Part shown: positions 24,840-34,824 of the stretch, in pieces
Numbering within the stretch: the stretch's first letter is position 1
Layout: each line of letters opens with the position of its first letter
Assembly (NCBI RefSeq): GCF_000428065.1
Contig: NZ_ATZF01000003.1
Coordinates: forward strand, 1 to 64,000
DNA length: 64,000 nt
From: Shimazuella kribbensis DSM 45090
GTDB taxonomy: Bacteria > Bacillota > Bacilli > Thermoactinomycetales > Thermoactinomycetaceae
Reading direction: 5' to 3'
Translations under genes and position numbers: made by a program
The notes under the pieces: model-generated
Told to the model about the DNA's origin: nothing
The model's database searches: none
The model's input: only the letters and a program-made list of their open reading frames with translations

Positions 24840-26219
24840 TTAGATAGCCTCTTCTAGGCTGTCTTTTTTTCTTTTTTCCATATAATGATCAGTGAGCTCG
24901 CATACTTTTTTCCCTAGGAACAAAATTGCTAATACATTGGGAACCAAAATGACAGCAATCATTAAGTCCAACAATTTCCACAGAAGGGTTAATGCACCTG
25001 TAGCACCGATGACGATGGCAATCAAATAAATAAATCGCATGGTTAACTGCAATTTTCGTCCAGACAAAATCAAGGCCTGCTGTTCTCCATAAAAAATAAT
25101 GACATTTAACGTAGCAATAACGAAGAAAAATAAGAGCAAGGAAATAAACCAATCACTTAAGGTATGTCCAAATACATTTTGAAAAGCATAAATCACCATA
25201 CTAGGTGCCTCTTTAGAAGGTGTCTTTGTCCAAACGCCTGAAGTTAAGACCACAAAACCACTCAGTGTACAGATGATTAACGTATCGATGGTTACAGTAA
25301 TAATAGCCCAAAATGCCTGTTGTGGAGGATATTTCACAGAGGCTGTTGCGTTTGCTATGGAACCAGTCCCAAGTCCAATCTCAGATGTATACAGTCCTCT
25401 AGCAAAACCCCATCGCATAGCGAGGACAACAGATGCACCTGTAAAGGTTCCAATAGCTGCAGATGGATGAAAAGCATGTGTAAAAATCAATAGAAAGGCA
25501 GGGATGATTTGATCATAATAAAACCCTATCACAATCAAACATGTGATGACATAAAGAATCACCAATATTGGTAGTAACTTTTCATTCACCTTTCCCATCC
25601 GCTTCATACCACCAAACACAATAAGTGCCGTTATAATAGAAGTAGCGATTCCGACCCACCAAGAAGGAAAAGAAAAAGCCTTTACAATCGGCTCTGCTAC
25701 TGAGTTTGCTTGAACCATACAACTTGGAATAATCTCCAATAATAACCCTACACCATACAAGACACTTATCCCTTTCCAACCTAACCCCTTTTTCATATAG
25801 GACATAGGCCCTCCAACCCATTCATCCTGCTTGTTTTTCTCTCGGTATGCTAAACCCAAAACTATCTCTGCATATAACAAAGACATTCCAATCAAAGCTA
25901 CTACCCACATCCAAAATAGCGCACCGGGACCTCCAAGACTAATCGCAACAGGCACACCAACAATATTAGTCGCTCCAGCTGTTGCTGCTAAAGAGGATGA
26001 AAAAGCCTGAAATGGAGTCAAAGCACCTTCAGGCAGAGAGGTGGATGGCTTTTTAAATATCTTACCAATGGTTTCTTTTATGATAATAAGAAAATAGCGA
26101 ACCGGAAGGACCTTAAGACGAATCGTAAAGTAACATCCTGCTAGCAATAAAAAAACAACCATAGGAAAACCCCAGGTAAAATCTGATATTTTCTCTATTC
26201 CATTTTCAATTTTATGCAT
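24840..26219 (-). CDS. Sodium:alanine symporter family (AGCS) transporter
   Basis: 459 aa with about ten or eleven membrane segments. SLGGPGALFWMWVVALIGM and GGPMSYMKKGLG are family signatures, as is GSIANATA. It probably imports alanine or glycine with Na+. Single gene with its own promoter region. Confidence 0.92.
   Translation of the reverse strand: MHKIENGIEKISDFTWGFPMVVFLLLAGCYFTIRLKVLPVRYFLIIIKETIGKIFKKPSTSLPEGALTPFQAFSSSLAATAGATNIVGVPVAISLGGPGALFWMWVVALIGMSLLYAEIVLGLAYREKNKQDEWVGGPMSYMKKGLGWKGISVLYGVGLLLEIIPSCMVQANSVAEPIVKAFSFPSWWVGIATSIITALIVFGGMKRMGKVNEKLLPILVILYVITCLIVIGFYYDQIIPAFLLIFTHAFHPSAAIGTFTGASVVLAMRWGFARGLYTSEIGLGTGSIANATASVKYPPQQAFWAIITVTIDTLIICTLSGFVVLTSGVWTKTPSKEAPSMVIYAFQNVFGHTLSDWFISLLLFFFVIATLNVIIFYGEQQALILSGRKLQLTMRFIYLIAIVIGATGALTLLWKLLDLMIAVILVPNVLAILFLGKKVCELTDHYMEKRKKDSLEEAI
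24841..24868. terminator. Bidirectional terminator
   Basis: AGATAGCC/GGCTGTCT stem with T-runs on both sides, between two convergent genes. Confidence 0.75.
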
Positions 26220-26337
26220 GATCCAAGCTCCTACGATCCTCTTTCACCTTATCTTTTGTAAATTTATCGTTCCTATTCTAAATTGATTAGGTTGCTCATC
26301 TACTAGTAAAAAGATGGACAAGAAAGGATTACCGAAC

Positions 26338-26976
26338 ATGGAGCTATTACTAAGCCATTTTTTGCTAGGAATATCTTTTGCCGTTCCTATGGGGCCAGTA
26401 AATTTTGAAATTGTCCGAAGAGGAATCGATCAAGGCTTTCTCTGCGCTTGGATTGTTTCATTAGGAGCGATTACAGCTGATATCTTTTACTTGATCGCGA
26501 TCAATCAAGGTATCTCCACATGGATGTCGATTCAATGGCTTCAAATTACTCTCACTTGGTTAGGTGCATTATTTTTTATAAAACTCAGTTATTCTAGTAT
26601 AAAAGGCTCTTTGATCAAAGAAGAGGAGCAGGCTATTCTTCGCATTGCTGCTCAACAACCTAGTAAGTGGAACGCATTTTGGACTGGATTTCTCATCTCA
26701 CTAATGAATCCAATAAGTTTTCTTTTTTGGCTAGGAGTATATGGTTCACTTTATGTCAATCTGATCAAAGAACATGATACAAGCCTTATCATGACTAGCA
26801 TTTTCTTTCTTTTTCTTGGTATTGCAGTGTGGAATATTAATGTAGCAACAACGGTTCATATTAGTAGGAGATTTTTGCAAGACAAGGCGATTCGCATTAT
26901 TACATTCCTAACAGGACTCATCTTGCTTGGATTTGGCTTGAAATTTCTCTTTAAAGGTATCTCTTATTTTTTTTAA
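26338..26976 (+). CDS. LysE/RhtB family exporter
   Basis: 212 aa from ATG 26338 (SD GAAAGGA); an in-frame ATG at 26314 lacks an SD. Six membrane segments, with the typical start LLGISFAVPMGPVNFEIVRRG. The family exports amino acids or related small molecules; the substrate is not predictable. Confidence 0.88.
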   Translation: MELLLSHFLLGISFAVPMGPVNFEIVRRGIDQGFLCAWIVSLGAITADIFYLIAINQGISTWMSIQWLQITLTWLGALFFIKLSYSSIKGSLIKEEEQAILRIAAQQPSKWNAFWTGFLISLMNPISFLFWLGVYGSLYVNLIKEHDTSLIMTSIFFLFLGIAVWNINVATTVHISRRFLQDKAIRIITFLTGLILLGFGLKFLFKGISYFF

Positions 26977-26978
26977 TA

Positions 26979-27012
26979 CACTATCCCATTAAAAAAGGAT
27001 GGTGTTTTTTAT
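26979..27012 (+). terminator. Terminator of the LysE gene
   Basis: ACACTATCC and GGATGGTGT pair across an A-rich loop and are followed by TTTTTTA. Confidence 0.7.
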
Positions 27013-27078
27013 TTTTTACAAAAGTCATGTCTTTCTTTATTTCACATATTTATTCTAGTTAGAGAGGGGTGCATCTTG

Positions 27079-27795
27079 ATGGTTACTTTGATAGATCAAG
27101 AGTTAATAAAAAACGCTGGTTCATTTCTACCAGACTGGTTTCACACACAATATCAAACATTCCGCAGTACTGTCCTTCAACCTACTTTTCCTTGTTACTT
27201 TGGAATGAATGGTGAAAAAAAAGGTGAACTTCGTTATGGATTTATCTCACAAGATGATTGGAGTAATCTACCAGAAACATTGAAAGAGTTCCATGAATTA
27301 ATGAAAGAACGCCCTCTTGTTCGTCGAGGGTTATTTATCTTTGTAGAACCTGAAAAAGAAGAAAAATCACTCTCATATTACCGTGATTACTTTTGGAACG
27401 TTTTGCAATATCTCCATGAAAAAGATGAGAAACCTTGGCCAGAACACATCCCAAAAGATCCAGAGCACTATTTATGGACATTTGGATTTCATGGTGAAAC
27501 TTATTTTGCTTTTGGTAATTGCCCTGCTTATAAACAAAGAAAAACAAGAGATCTAGGCAATAGCTTGATTATCGGATTTCAACCTCGTGTAATATTTGAG
27601 GGATTAGAAGGTACAAGCGAATGGGGCTCGATGTCTCGGGAAAAAGTGAGAGAAAGAGTAGCTGTCTGGGATAATCTTCCCAAACATCCTGATATCTCTC
27701 ACTATGGAGACCCTACACATCATGAATGGAAACAGTTTTTCATTGGTGATGACATTGTTCCAATCCGAGGAAAATGTCCTTTTCAACCTAAATAA
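27079..27795 (+). CDS. YqcI/YcgG family protein
   Basis: 238 aa from ATG 27079 (SD GAGGGGTG). FPCYFGMNGEKKGELRYGFI, FGNCPAYKQRKTRDLG and IRGKCPF are the conserved blocks of this heme-binding-like family (YqcI/YcgG). Members have been linked to guanitoxin/hydroxylation-type chemistry in some bacteria; here the role is unknown. Confidence 0.85.
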   Translation: MVTLIDQELIKNAGSFLPDWFHTQYQTFRSTVLQPTFPCYFGMNGEKKGELRYGFISQDDWSNLPETLKEFHELMKERPLVRRGLFIFVEPEKEEKSLSYYRDYFWNVLQYLHEKDEKPWPEHIPKDPEHYLWTFGFHGETYFAFGNCPAYKQRKTRDLGNSLIIGFQPRVIFEGLEGTSEWGSMSREKVRERVAVWDNLPKHPDISHYGDPTHHEWKQFFIGDDIVPIRGKCPFQPK

Positions 27796-27803
27796 TTCGA
27801 GAA

Positions 27804-27838
27804 AAAACGATTGATTGGTCATTACCAACAATCGTTTT
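27804..27838 (+). terminator. Terminator of the YqcI/YcgG gene
   Basis: AAAAACGATTG/CAATCGTTTTT with inner TTGGT/ACCAA pairing. Confidence 0.85.
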
Positions 27839-27857
27839 TGGTCTGCTTATCTGGCTG

Positions 27858-28490
27858 TTATTCTTCCGAACCAACGGTAAAACGCATATTTTTATGTTTT
27901 GGGTGTTCTATTTCATCTAGTACAGCTACAGCAAAATCTTCATAGCTCACATAGCTTTTTCCCTTAGCATTGATGAGCAACTGATCTGTCCCAAGCGTAT
28001 AATTGCCGGTTCTTTTCCCAAGGGCAAAGATGGCAGATGGACTGATAAAGGTCCAATTTAAATCTTTCGTATTCTGCAAGATCTCTAGATTTTTAGCTTG
28101 ATTTGTCGCTGTTGGCAATACTTCTTTTGGAAATCCAGGAGTATCCACGACTTTTGTCGTTTTTGCTTCATCTACAAATAAACTTCCCGCACCACCTACT
28201 ACTAAAAGCCTCGTATCAGTATGCTTCAAAGCGTCAATCAACACATTTCCAGCATCCACATGCAAGTACTCTTTGCCAAATGGTGCCCCAAATGCATTTA
28301 CTACTACATCAAAGGACTTCAAATCATCAGAAGTTAATGCAAATACATCTTTCTCGATAACATCACTAGCAGAAACCGTCAGCTTTGTCTTGTCCCTTAC
28401 AATCGCGGTAGCGTGATGCCCTCTTTCCAATACTTCTTGTAAAATATTTCGTCCTGCTTTTCCCGTCGCTCCAATGACCGCTATTTTCAT
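27858..28490 (-). CDS. NAD(P)H-binding oxidoreductase (atypical SDR, YwnB/NmrA-like)
   Basis: 210 aa. The Rossmann motif AVIGATGKAGRNI is at the N-terminus, followed by an NAD(P)-binding fold without the classic YxxxK. It ends with a typical MRFTVGSEE. It lies six bases after the CGNR regulator gene, so the two form an operon and the regulator probably controls it. Confidence 0.85.
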   Translation of the reverse strand: MKIAVIGATGKAGRNILQEVLERGHHATAIVRDKTKLTVSASDVIEKDVFALTSDDLKSFDVVVNAFGAPFGKEYLHVDAGNVLIDALKHTDTRLLVVGGAGSLFVDEAKTTKVVDTPGFPKEVLPTATNQAKNLEILQNTKDLNWTFISPSAIFALGKRTGNYTLGTDQLLINAKGKSYVSYEDFAVAVLDEIEHPKHKNMRFTVGSEE

Positions 28491-28496
28491 GTATAC

Positions 28497-29087
28497 TTAC
28501 CCCTTATTTTGTTTTTTTCGCGCATAAAATTCAGCAGCTTTTGTGCGATTTCCACAAGTACTCATCCTACACCATCTCCTTCTGCCGCTTTTGGATGTAT
28601 CGATGAAAGAAAGAATACAGTTTTCATGTTCGCACTCACGAATCCGATCTGGTGAGATGGTTTGAACTGTCTCCAATAACGATTGGATAATATGATAGGT
28701 CACATGATCAATTGGATTGGTCCCTGCGAAATCAATTTCCCATTTCTCTTTTTTGTTCACCAAATTAGGATGCACCATTACATCTCTTAGTATTTTATCT
28801 AACGATGATAGAAGGGTTTTGGACAAAGATTCTCTCTTCTTCAAATCTGAGATAGCTGTTCTGCTCAAGATACGAAGTTCATGCAATCTACTACTTACTT
28901 GCTCCCATGTATCGGATTCATCTAACTTTGATCGATCCTGTGCTAGCACCAGTTCATTTACTTCTAGCCAACGTTTTGCCGCTTCAGGATTATCCAGTAA
29001 ATCTGCACGCTTTTTGTTGTGATTTGCGATCGTGTTACACAAGTTGATCCAAAGCGCACCACCTACTGTAAAACTGGATTCATCCAT
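28497..29087 (-). CDS. CGNR zinc-finger transcriptional regulator
   Basis: 196 aa. The N-terminal ABATE-type domain (LWINLCNTIANHNKKRADLLDNP) is followed by the C-terminal CGNR zinc finger, CEHENCILSFIDTSK... then CRMSTCGNRTKA. These are usually stress-linked regulators. It is the first gene of a two-gene operon. Confidence 0.88.
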   Translation of the reverse strand: MDESSFTVGGALWINLCNTIANHNKKRADLLDNPEAAKRWLEVNELVLAQDRSKLDESDTWEQVSSRLHELRILSRTAISDLKKRESLSKTLLSSLDKILRDVMVHPNLVNKKEKWEIDFAGTNPIDHVTYHIIQSLLETVQTISPDRIRECEHENCILSFIDTSKSGRRRWCRMSTCGNRTKAAEFYARKKQNKG

Positions 29088-29222
29088 GCTTGTCCCTCAT
29101 TTATTTTCAAAAATTTGATCAGTAATGCTACTGATTTGAAAAAATTGTTTTCCTTTAGCTTAATTCTATTTAACTATAACTCTTAATTATAAAAATAAAA
29201 GGTTATACTCAAAATAATGTGC

Positions 29223-29256
29223 GGGGCTTGGCACCACGATGTGGTGGCCAAGCCCC
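29223..29256 (-). terminator. Terminator of the small GC-rich cassette
   Basis: GGGGCTTGGC/GCCAAGCCCC plus inner ACCAC/GTGGT form an almost perfect 15-bp stem located 16 bp after the stop at 29273. Confidence 0.8.
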
Positions 29257-29272
29257 TTTAAACTCAGCTCGA

Positions 29273-29503
29273 TCAGTTAGCAAGGCCACTGAGAAATTCG
29301 AGGATTCCCTCGATGATATCCAGCAGGAACTCGAGAATCTTCCCGATGCCCTTGAAGATTCCTCGGAGGATGTACCAGATCACCCGGAAGGGGAAGGTAA
29401 CACTCCTCAAGATTCTTCTCCAAAGGCTTGTCCTTGCAGGCCTGGAAGGATATCTCCTTCCCGATCCATTACTGAATTCCATGATCCCTCCAAAAGGGTC
29501 CAT
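29273..29503 (-). CDS. Small GC-rich orphan with amphipathic/hydrophobic C-terminus
   Basis: Up to 76 aa; ATG 29503 or ATG 29482 are possible starts and neither has an ideal SD. The first half is basic (SGRRYPSRPARTSLWRR). The second half alternates bulky aliphatics with Gly and acidic residues (WYILRGIFKGIGKILEFLL), probably membrane-active or membrane-bound. A perfect hairpin GCATAAAA/TTTTATGC lies just upstream. Base composition is GC-rich compared with the flanks. The coding call rests on composition and the strong terminator; a structured RNA cannot be excluded. Confidence 0.45.
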   Translation of the reverse strand: MDPFGGIMEFSNGSGRRYPSRPARTSLWRRILRSVTFPFRVIWYILRGIFKGIGKILEFLLDIIEGILEFLSGLAN

Positions 29504-29625
29504 CCGAGCATAAAACGGTTTTATGCTAAGTCTTATTGTACCTTGTTTTCACTTTTTTTAAAACAAAATAATCGTATATAAAAAAGCCATTATGCAGCAG
29601 TACATAATAGCTAAGTGAACAGAAT

Positions 29626-30210
29626 TTAAATAAACTTTCTCGACATAATGGTCACAGCTAATATCGCGATACCAGTCATGACTAACGCAACAACTGCAAA
29701 CACCATTGCAAACGTTCGGCGGTCTTCTGCATATACTTTGAGTTGTTCATATGTTTTGGTATCTATTCGTTTCGCATGAAAAATTTGGTTGGTGTTCCCT
29801 AACCAGAGCAACACAAGCGAAATGGCAAAAATAAGCCAGTATGGTATTCCTTCGATAAAAGCGATTTGAGGCTTACGAATAAATGCTTGAATGATAAAAA
29901 AGATAGTTGCTGCTACTTGCAAAATGGCAAAAGTGACATGATAGGTAAACCATGCGTCCTTTAGTTTTTCTTTTTCATATACTTGAAGCTCTTTCATGCC
30001 AGGAAAGACAAGAAACAGTGGCTGGGGTGTTCGAAAGAGAAAAAATCCGATAGGAGATATTAGAAAGATACCTGCTAATACCAAGTAAACGACCAATCCA
30101 GTCGCCCCACTGAAGATAACACTGTAAGCAAGAAGCGCATAGAAAAGAAAAATGATATTGCTATAGATCCATTGTTTTTTTCGTAGGTTTTTTAGTTGTA
30201 TTTCATCCAT
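29626..30210 (-). CDS. Four-TM membrane protein, unknown function
   Basis: 194 aa from ATG 30210 (SD AAAGGTG). Hydrophobic segments lie at about 17-37, 42-62, 90-112, 122-142 and 165-188. I do not recognise a family. It follows holA by a few bases and may be co-transcribed. Confidence 0.72.
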   Translation of the reverse strand: MDEIQLKNLRKKQWIYSNIIFLFYALLAYSVIFSGATGLVVYLVLAGIFLISPIGFFLFRTPQPLFLVFPGMKELQVYEKEKLKDAWFTYHVTFAILQVAATIFFIIQAFIRKPQIAFIEGIPYWLIFAISLVLLWLGNTNQIFHAKRIDTKTYEQLKVYAEDRRTFAMVFAVVALVMTGIAILAVTIMSRKFI

Positions 30211-30225
30211 ATGAGACACCTTTCT

Positions 30226-31236
30226 TTATGCTGATTTTCGATGAATCTCTAAAAATATTTGTTCTACTGCCATCACTTTTTCTATTTTCCCAGACTTGAT
30301 ATCTTGATCCGCTGCAACTGCCAGCGATAAATATTTTTTTAATTGATCCACGGAAAAAGCTCCTGCGTTTGTAACTGCTAGTTTTACTGGGTAAGGATGC
30401 ATGCCAAGCATTTTCGCCATTTCACTTGCCCCCATCCCTCGCTGCGAGAGAATTTTGGTTTGATATAACAGACGAAACTGTCTTATCATCAGTGCGAGAA
30501 CGCGTACAGGCTCCTCTTTTTGAGTCAGTAAGTCTTCCCATATCTGCCATACTTCTGCAATTTTATTTTCCGCTAACTTTTGGGTTAATTGAAACACATT
30601 ACTCTCTAAGGTTCGAGGAATAAGTTGATCCATGATCTCCATCGTTACAACGCCTTTTACTCCTACATATAGAGCTAGTTTCTGACATTCTTTATCCAAC
30701 AGCCGTAGATCGTTACCAACTACTTGAATGAAAACAATGCAAACATCGCGCGACACTTTTACTTGAAGTGCTCGGAAGCGTTCCGTTACCCATTTGAGTA
30801 AAGCTTGTCCTTTTAAGGCATCAAATTTGGTAACAGATGCTATTTTCTCCATTTGCTTGACTACTTTTTTTCGCTTATCCAATTTATCATTGTTCACTGT
30901 AAATACAATAGCACTACTTTCACTTGGATGTTTTAAATATTCCATCCAAGCATCTATATTGTGATTTTGCTCTTTTTTCGATTTAGCAGTTGTCAAGAAA
31001 TTGGCATTCTTTGCTAAAATTAATCTCTTCCCTCCAAAAAAGGATGGAGTTTCAGCTTCTTGAATCACCTGCTCCAATGGCGTATCCTCTATATCAAGTA
31101 CGAGTAAATTCCAATCTCTTTGATCCATAGGTATGTTATCACGCAATTGATTACATGCTTCTTCCATTAGAAAAGACTCGACTCCATAGTATAAAGAAAC
31201 AGCAGGGAGGTTATCTATCACTCTTTTCGTCATCAC
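30226..31236 (-). CDS. holA: DNA polymerase III subunit delta
   Basis: 336 aa, normal length. The N-terminal block VSLYYGVESFLMEEA and the central region ALKGQALLKWVTERF are typical of HolA (YqeN). It is part of the clamp-loader complex. It overlaps the end of comEC by 26 bp; the comEC-holA-(rpsT) neighbourhood is conserved in Bacillales. Confidence 0.92.
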   Translation of the reverse strand: MMTKRVIDNLPAVSLYYGVESFLMEEACNQLRDNIPMDQRDWNLLVLDIEDTPLEQVIQEAETPSFFGGKRLILAKNANFLTTAKSKKEQNHNIDAWMEYLKHPSESSAIVFTVNNDKLDKRKKVVKQMEKIASVTKFDALKGQALLKWVTERFRALQVKVSRDVCIVFIQVVGNDLRLLDKECQKLALYVGVKGVVTMEIMDQLIPRTLESNVFQLTQKLAENKIAEVWQIWEDLLTQKEEPVRVLALMIRQFRLLYQTKILSQRGMGASEMAKMLGMHPYPVKLAVTNAGAFSVDQLKKYLSLAVAADQDIKSGKIEKVMAVEQIFLEIHRKSA

Positions 31237-33622
31237 CTTTCCAATTACTTTCTATTTGATATCCATTTTGTTGGACCCGAATAAGAATCGCTCCTTGTTG
31301 ATCCGTACGCCAAATTCGAGCACCTACTTGACGTAATCGAGTTAGAACCTCTGGTTTAGGATGACCATATCGATTATGTAAACCAACAGATATAAGTGCT
31401 TGATGTGGTTTTATGTTGGAAATCCAAGCATCTGTTGTTGATGTATTACTTCCATGGTGAGCCACTTTTAAAATGTGAATAGGAGGGAAAGAGTATTTGG
31501 ATAAAACATCCTGCTCTGCTTGTTCCTCCATATCTCCTGTCAAAAGAATATTTGTATCATATATGGATAGTAACATAACAATAGATCCATTGTTGGGTTT
31601 GGACGAAGGTACGATCGACGCAGGATGAAGCACTTTGATCTGTATCCCCTCTTCTATTTGCCAGCTTTCTCCGGAACGGACTAATTTTATGGGCACTTGT
31701 TTCTTCATGAAAGAAGTAAGTAAATCTTGTTCAAATCGATCAGCCGGGGGTGCTGCACTATGTAACACTTGCCCCACCGAAAACCGTCTTGCAACAGCAT
31801 CAAGCCCTCGAATATGATCTCCATCACCGTGCGTCATAACCATTGTATCAATATGATTGATTCCACGATATCGTAAATAGGGAACCAATACATCGCGTCC
31901 AACTTCAAAAACTTTCCGACGCTTTTGCCAAGGCTCTACTTTCCTAGGCATCGTTCCTCCGCCATCGATCAAAAAAGTTTTTCCCTTAGCAGTTTCTACT
32001 AATATTGCGTCGCCTTGCCCTACGTCCACCATTGTAATCAGAGTGGCCGGTTTTTCCCCTTTGTAGATTAACATTCCCAGCTGGAAGATAAGAACAGACA
32101 GCGTCACATAACGTAAACGTTGTACAAAACGTCGATCTGATACAATCGTGATAAACGAAAACCATAATATAAAAAGATAGCAGAGCACCCACCATAGGCT
32201 CGGTGGAGAAAATGAATACGTGATTTGCGAAAAACTAGCAATCCAAGAAAGGCATTTGTCCATTAGATCCATAATCCATGAAGTAATGTTTGCAAAAATT
32301 TTCCCCCAGCCAATCAATAAAAAGCTAATAACCAGAGATAAGCTGGATAGGGGCAAAACAACCACACTATAAATAGGAACAAATAGCAAATTTATAGGAG
32401 CAGAGAGCCAAGAATACTGATAAAAATATACTAAAATAATGGGGAAAGACAGTACTTGCGATACGATCATGACGGATATTGCCTGTCGAAATCGATGCCA
32501 AGGGACTGGGATGTGATGAGACAACGGCTCTACATATAAGATCAATCCCAAAGTGATCAAGAAACTAAGCTGAAATCCTGCTTCCCACAACTGATATGGA
32601 TTCCAGATCAATTGCAGCAAAAGTGCTAATGCCAAAAAAGATACCGAATCCGAAGTTTTTCTCAATATCACAGCAAATAGCATCATACCAGCCATGATAA
32701 CGGAGCGAATAACAGGACCGCTTCCCCCTGTCAAAACAGCATAGAACGGTAAAAATAAAATAATCAACAAAGCACTTTTTTCTCGAGAAAGTCCACATAA
32801 TAGCAAAAGAAAATACAATGTTGCCACGAGAAGAGAAACATGAAGCCCTGATATGGATAATACATGGATCAAACCTAGCGTAGAAAAAATTTCTTGAGTA
32901 GGCACATCCAGTGTTTGTTCCCCTATCAACATTGCTTGTAAAATACCAGAGAATGGCGCTGTATAAAGATGATCTAGCCGATTATGTAATGTTTGTCGTA
33001 ATGCTTCTATCTTGGAATAAAGGGTTCTTTGACAACCAATAACTTGTATTTGTGAGACAGAGGGAATTTCAGTTTGCCAATGAATTCCATAACGATGCAA
33101 ATAAATGGCATAATCAAATCCACTGGGATTTCTTGCTTTAGGTGGTCTTTCTAACTTCATTGGCAACTTAATAAGGCAACCAGAATACCAATGTCGAGCG
33201 AAACCTAATTCTATTTGATTTTGCGCTTTTGTTGTTATATGGATGGTCTCTCCTGGAATTTGCTTCGTATATCCTTGATTTTGAATATATTTGACCTCTA
33301 AATTAAAACGAACATGGTTTCCATCAATGATTGGCTTGGGCGAGATTTCCCCTATTCCACTCGTGGTGAGTTCACGCGAAAAAGCGGACGTATTTGCTTC
33401 GTTGTATAATTGAAAATAAGTTGCTCCTGTAGAAAAACCAATGAATAATAAAATAACAGGCATCCCTTTCCTGTATTTACAATAAAAGAGACACCCGCCT
33501 ATCAGGATGAAGATAGCGATCCATAAGTAACTGACACTATTTACTTGATTTGCCAGCCATTCGCCTATTATCCAACCGCATGTTACGCTAATTAGTGGTC
33601 GATGCACACTTTTCGCTCCCAT
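31211..33622 (-). CDS. comEC: ComEC, DNA-uptake channel
   Basis: 803 aa. N-terminal membrane segments and an OB-like external domain are followed by the Competence domain (GLIHVLSISGLHVSLL, GGSGPVIRSVIMAGMML). A metallo-beta-lactamase-like domain comes last, with VDVGQGDAILVE, IDGGG and MTHGDGDHIRG. It carries single-stranded DNA across the membrane during transformation. With comEA at 36.4-37 kb this suggests competence; comEB is not seen between them. Confidence 0.95.
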   Translation of the reverse strand: MGAKSVHRPLISVTCGWIIGEWLANQVNSVSYLWIAIFILIGGCLFYCKYRKGMPVILLFIGFSTGATYFQLYNEANTSAFSRELTTSGIGEISPKPIIDGNHVRFNLEVKYIQNQGYTKQIPGETIHITTKAQNQIELGFARHWYSGCLIKLPMKLERPPKARNPSGFDYAIYLHRYGIHWQTEIPSVSQIQVIGCQRTLYSKIEALRQTLHNRLDHLYTAPFSGILQAMLIGEQTLDVPTQEIFSTLGLIHVLSISGLHVSLLVATLYFLLLLCGLSREKSALLIILFLPFYAVLTGGSGPVIRSVIMAGMMLFAVILRKTSDSVSFLALALLLQLIWNPYQLWEAGFQLSFLITLGLILYVEPLSHHIPVPWHRFRQAISVMIVSQVLSFPIILVYFYQYSWLSAPINLLFVPIYSVVVLPLSSLSLVISFLLIGWGKIFANITSWIMDLMDKCLSWIASFSQITYSFSPPSLWWVLCYLFILWFSFITIVSDRRFVQRLRYVTLSVLIFQLGMLIYKGEKPATLITMVDVGQGDAILVETAKGKTFLIDGGGTMPRKVEPWQKRRKVFEVGRDVLVPYLRYRGINHIDTMVMTHGDGDHIRGLDAVARRFSVGQVLHSAAPPADRFEQDLLTSFMKKQVPIKLVRSGESWQIEEGIQIKVLHPASIVPSSKPNNGSIVMLLSIYDTNILLTGDMEEQAEQDVLSKYSFPPIHILKVAHHGSNTSTTDAWISNIKPHQALISVGLHNRYGHPKPEVLTRLRQVGARIWRTDQQGAILIRVQQNGYQIESNWKGDDEKSDR

Positions 33623-33677
33623 TTCCAGATTAGAGCGAATTTACCATATTTTGAAAATTTAGTCAAACATATATTCC

Positions 33678-34235
33678 CTATACTTTTGGAAGGGTGATTC
33701 CATTTTGATTCTGGTATTTCCCAGACTTATCTTTATAAGATACTTCACAGGTTTCATCACTTTCTAGAAATAACACTTGGCATAAACCTTCATGTGAGTA
33801 TATCTTCGCAGGAAGCGGAGTCGTGTTGGAAATTTCCAATGTAACATATCCTTCCCAGCCAGGCTCAAACGGGGTAACATTTGTAATGATCCCACAGCGT
33901 GCATAGGTCGATTTCCCTACGCAAATAGCTAATACATTTTCAGGGATTCGAAAATATTCTACAGATCTTGCTAAGGCAAACGAATTTGGTGGAATGATAC
34001 AAACTTCGCCTTTATAATCAATAAAGGATTTTTCATCAATAGCCTTTGGATCAATAATTGGATTTAGTGCATTATGAAAGATTTTATACTCGTCCGAAAC
34101 ACGTAAATCATATCCGTAACTGGATAAACCAAAACTTACAAATTCCCCTTTTCCGACATTACGTTCTACAAATGGCTCTATCATTTTTTGTTCGAATGCC
34201 ATACTACGAATCCATCTATCTGATTTAATTGTCAT
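33678..34235 (-). CDS. dcd: dCTP deaminase
   Basis: 185 aa. Family blocks are [21 protein letters not shown] and [14 protein letters not shown] (catalytic Glu). It converts dCTP to dUTP, feeding dTMP synthesis. It occupies the place upstream of comEC where comEB, a dCMP deaminase, is usual; a functional replacement of that gene is plausible but unproven. Confidence 0.93.
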   Translation of the reverse strand: MTIKSDRWIRSMAFEQKMIEPFVERNVGKGEFVSFGLSSYGYDLRVSDEYKIFHNALNPIIDPKAIDEKSFIDYKGEVCIIPPNSFALARSVEYFRIPENVLAICVGKSTYARCGIITNVTPFEPGWEGYVTLEISNTTPLPAKIYSHEGLCQVLFLESDETCEVSYKDKSGKYQNQNGITLPKV

Positions 34236-34291
34236 ACTGTTAAACTATCCTTTCAATTGCTTATTTTTATTATGTAGGAGTGACAAATAAG

Positions 34292-34660
34292 TTGAAATCC
34301 TTACTCTTATCGCCACCTAAGAAAATCTGGATCACTTCGTATATTCTACTCATTGTAACATTTTTGGTCTACTGGTTACTCGCAAATCAGCTAGTGCTAA
34401 TAGAAGGCATTTTCTTTGCTTATCTAGTTGCATGTTTACCTCACAACTGGTTTCTCTACAAAAGGTACACTCTTCCATTTTTTACTAAAATAATAATGAA
34501 TCGTTTGCACTACTGGGATCAACATTTCTTAAGCAGATTCCTATTACGCTTCATTCTCCATTACGTACAGATCTTTGCCTTTGTATTTCTATTCTCATTT
34601 GCATTACCTATCTGTTATATTTTGTGGCTGACAGAAAAGCAAGTTCACCTTAACCGATAA
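34292..34660 (+). CDS. Small membrane protein, unknown (ATP synthase I-like features)
   Basis: About 122 aa. TTG 34292 is placed eleven bases after AGGAG; GTG 34280 overlaps that SD. Four membrane segments and a basic loop. The family is not recognised; size and topology would also fit an AtpI-like protein, but no ATP synthase genes are near. Confidence 0.6.
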   Translation: MKSLLLSPPKKIWITSYILLIVTFLVYWLLANQLVLIEGIFFAYLVACLPHNWFLYKRYTLPFFTKIIMNRLHYWDQHFLSRFLLRFILHYVQIFAFVFLFSFALPICYILWLTEKQVHLNR

Positions 34661-34761
34661 CGCATGTTCATTCATATAGATAATTATTATTAAAATAAAA
34701 TCAATAATTATCTATACCATTTGTACATACTATACAAATAAATGATTAACTAAACATTTCT

Positions 34762-34791
34762 TTGCATTTTTGAAAACGTTTCCGTTAAAAT
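34762..34791 (+). promoter_or_regulatory. rocD promoter with overlapping cre-like site
   Basis: TTGCAT (34762-34767) and TAAAAT (34786-34791) with 18-bp spacing. TTGAAAACGTTTCCGT (34770-34785) fills the spacer and matches the cre consensus with two mismatches, a position where CcpA would block RNA polymerase. Confidence 0.6.
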
Positions 34792-34824
34792 AGAACTGGT
34801 AAATATTTTTCAGGAGGAGTAACT

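Noticed and set aside
29219-29581. 120-codon plus-strand ORF over the small GC-rich cassette
   Set aside because: It starts inside a terminator-like stem and has no SD. The minus-strand frame fits the position of the terminator better.
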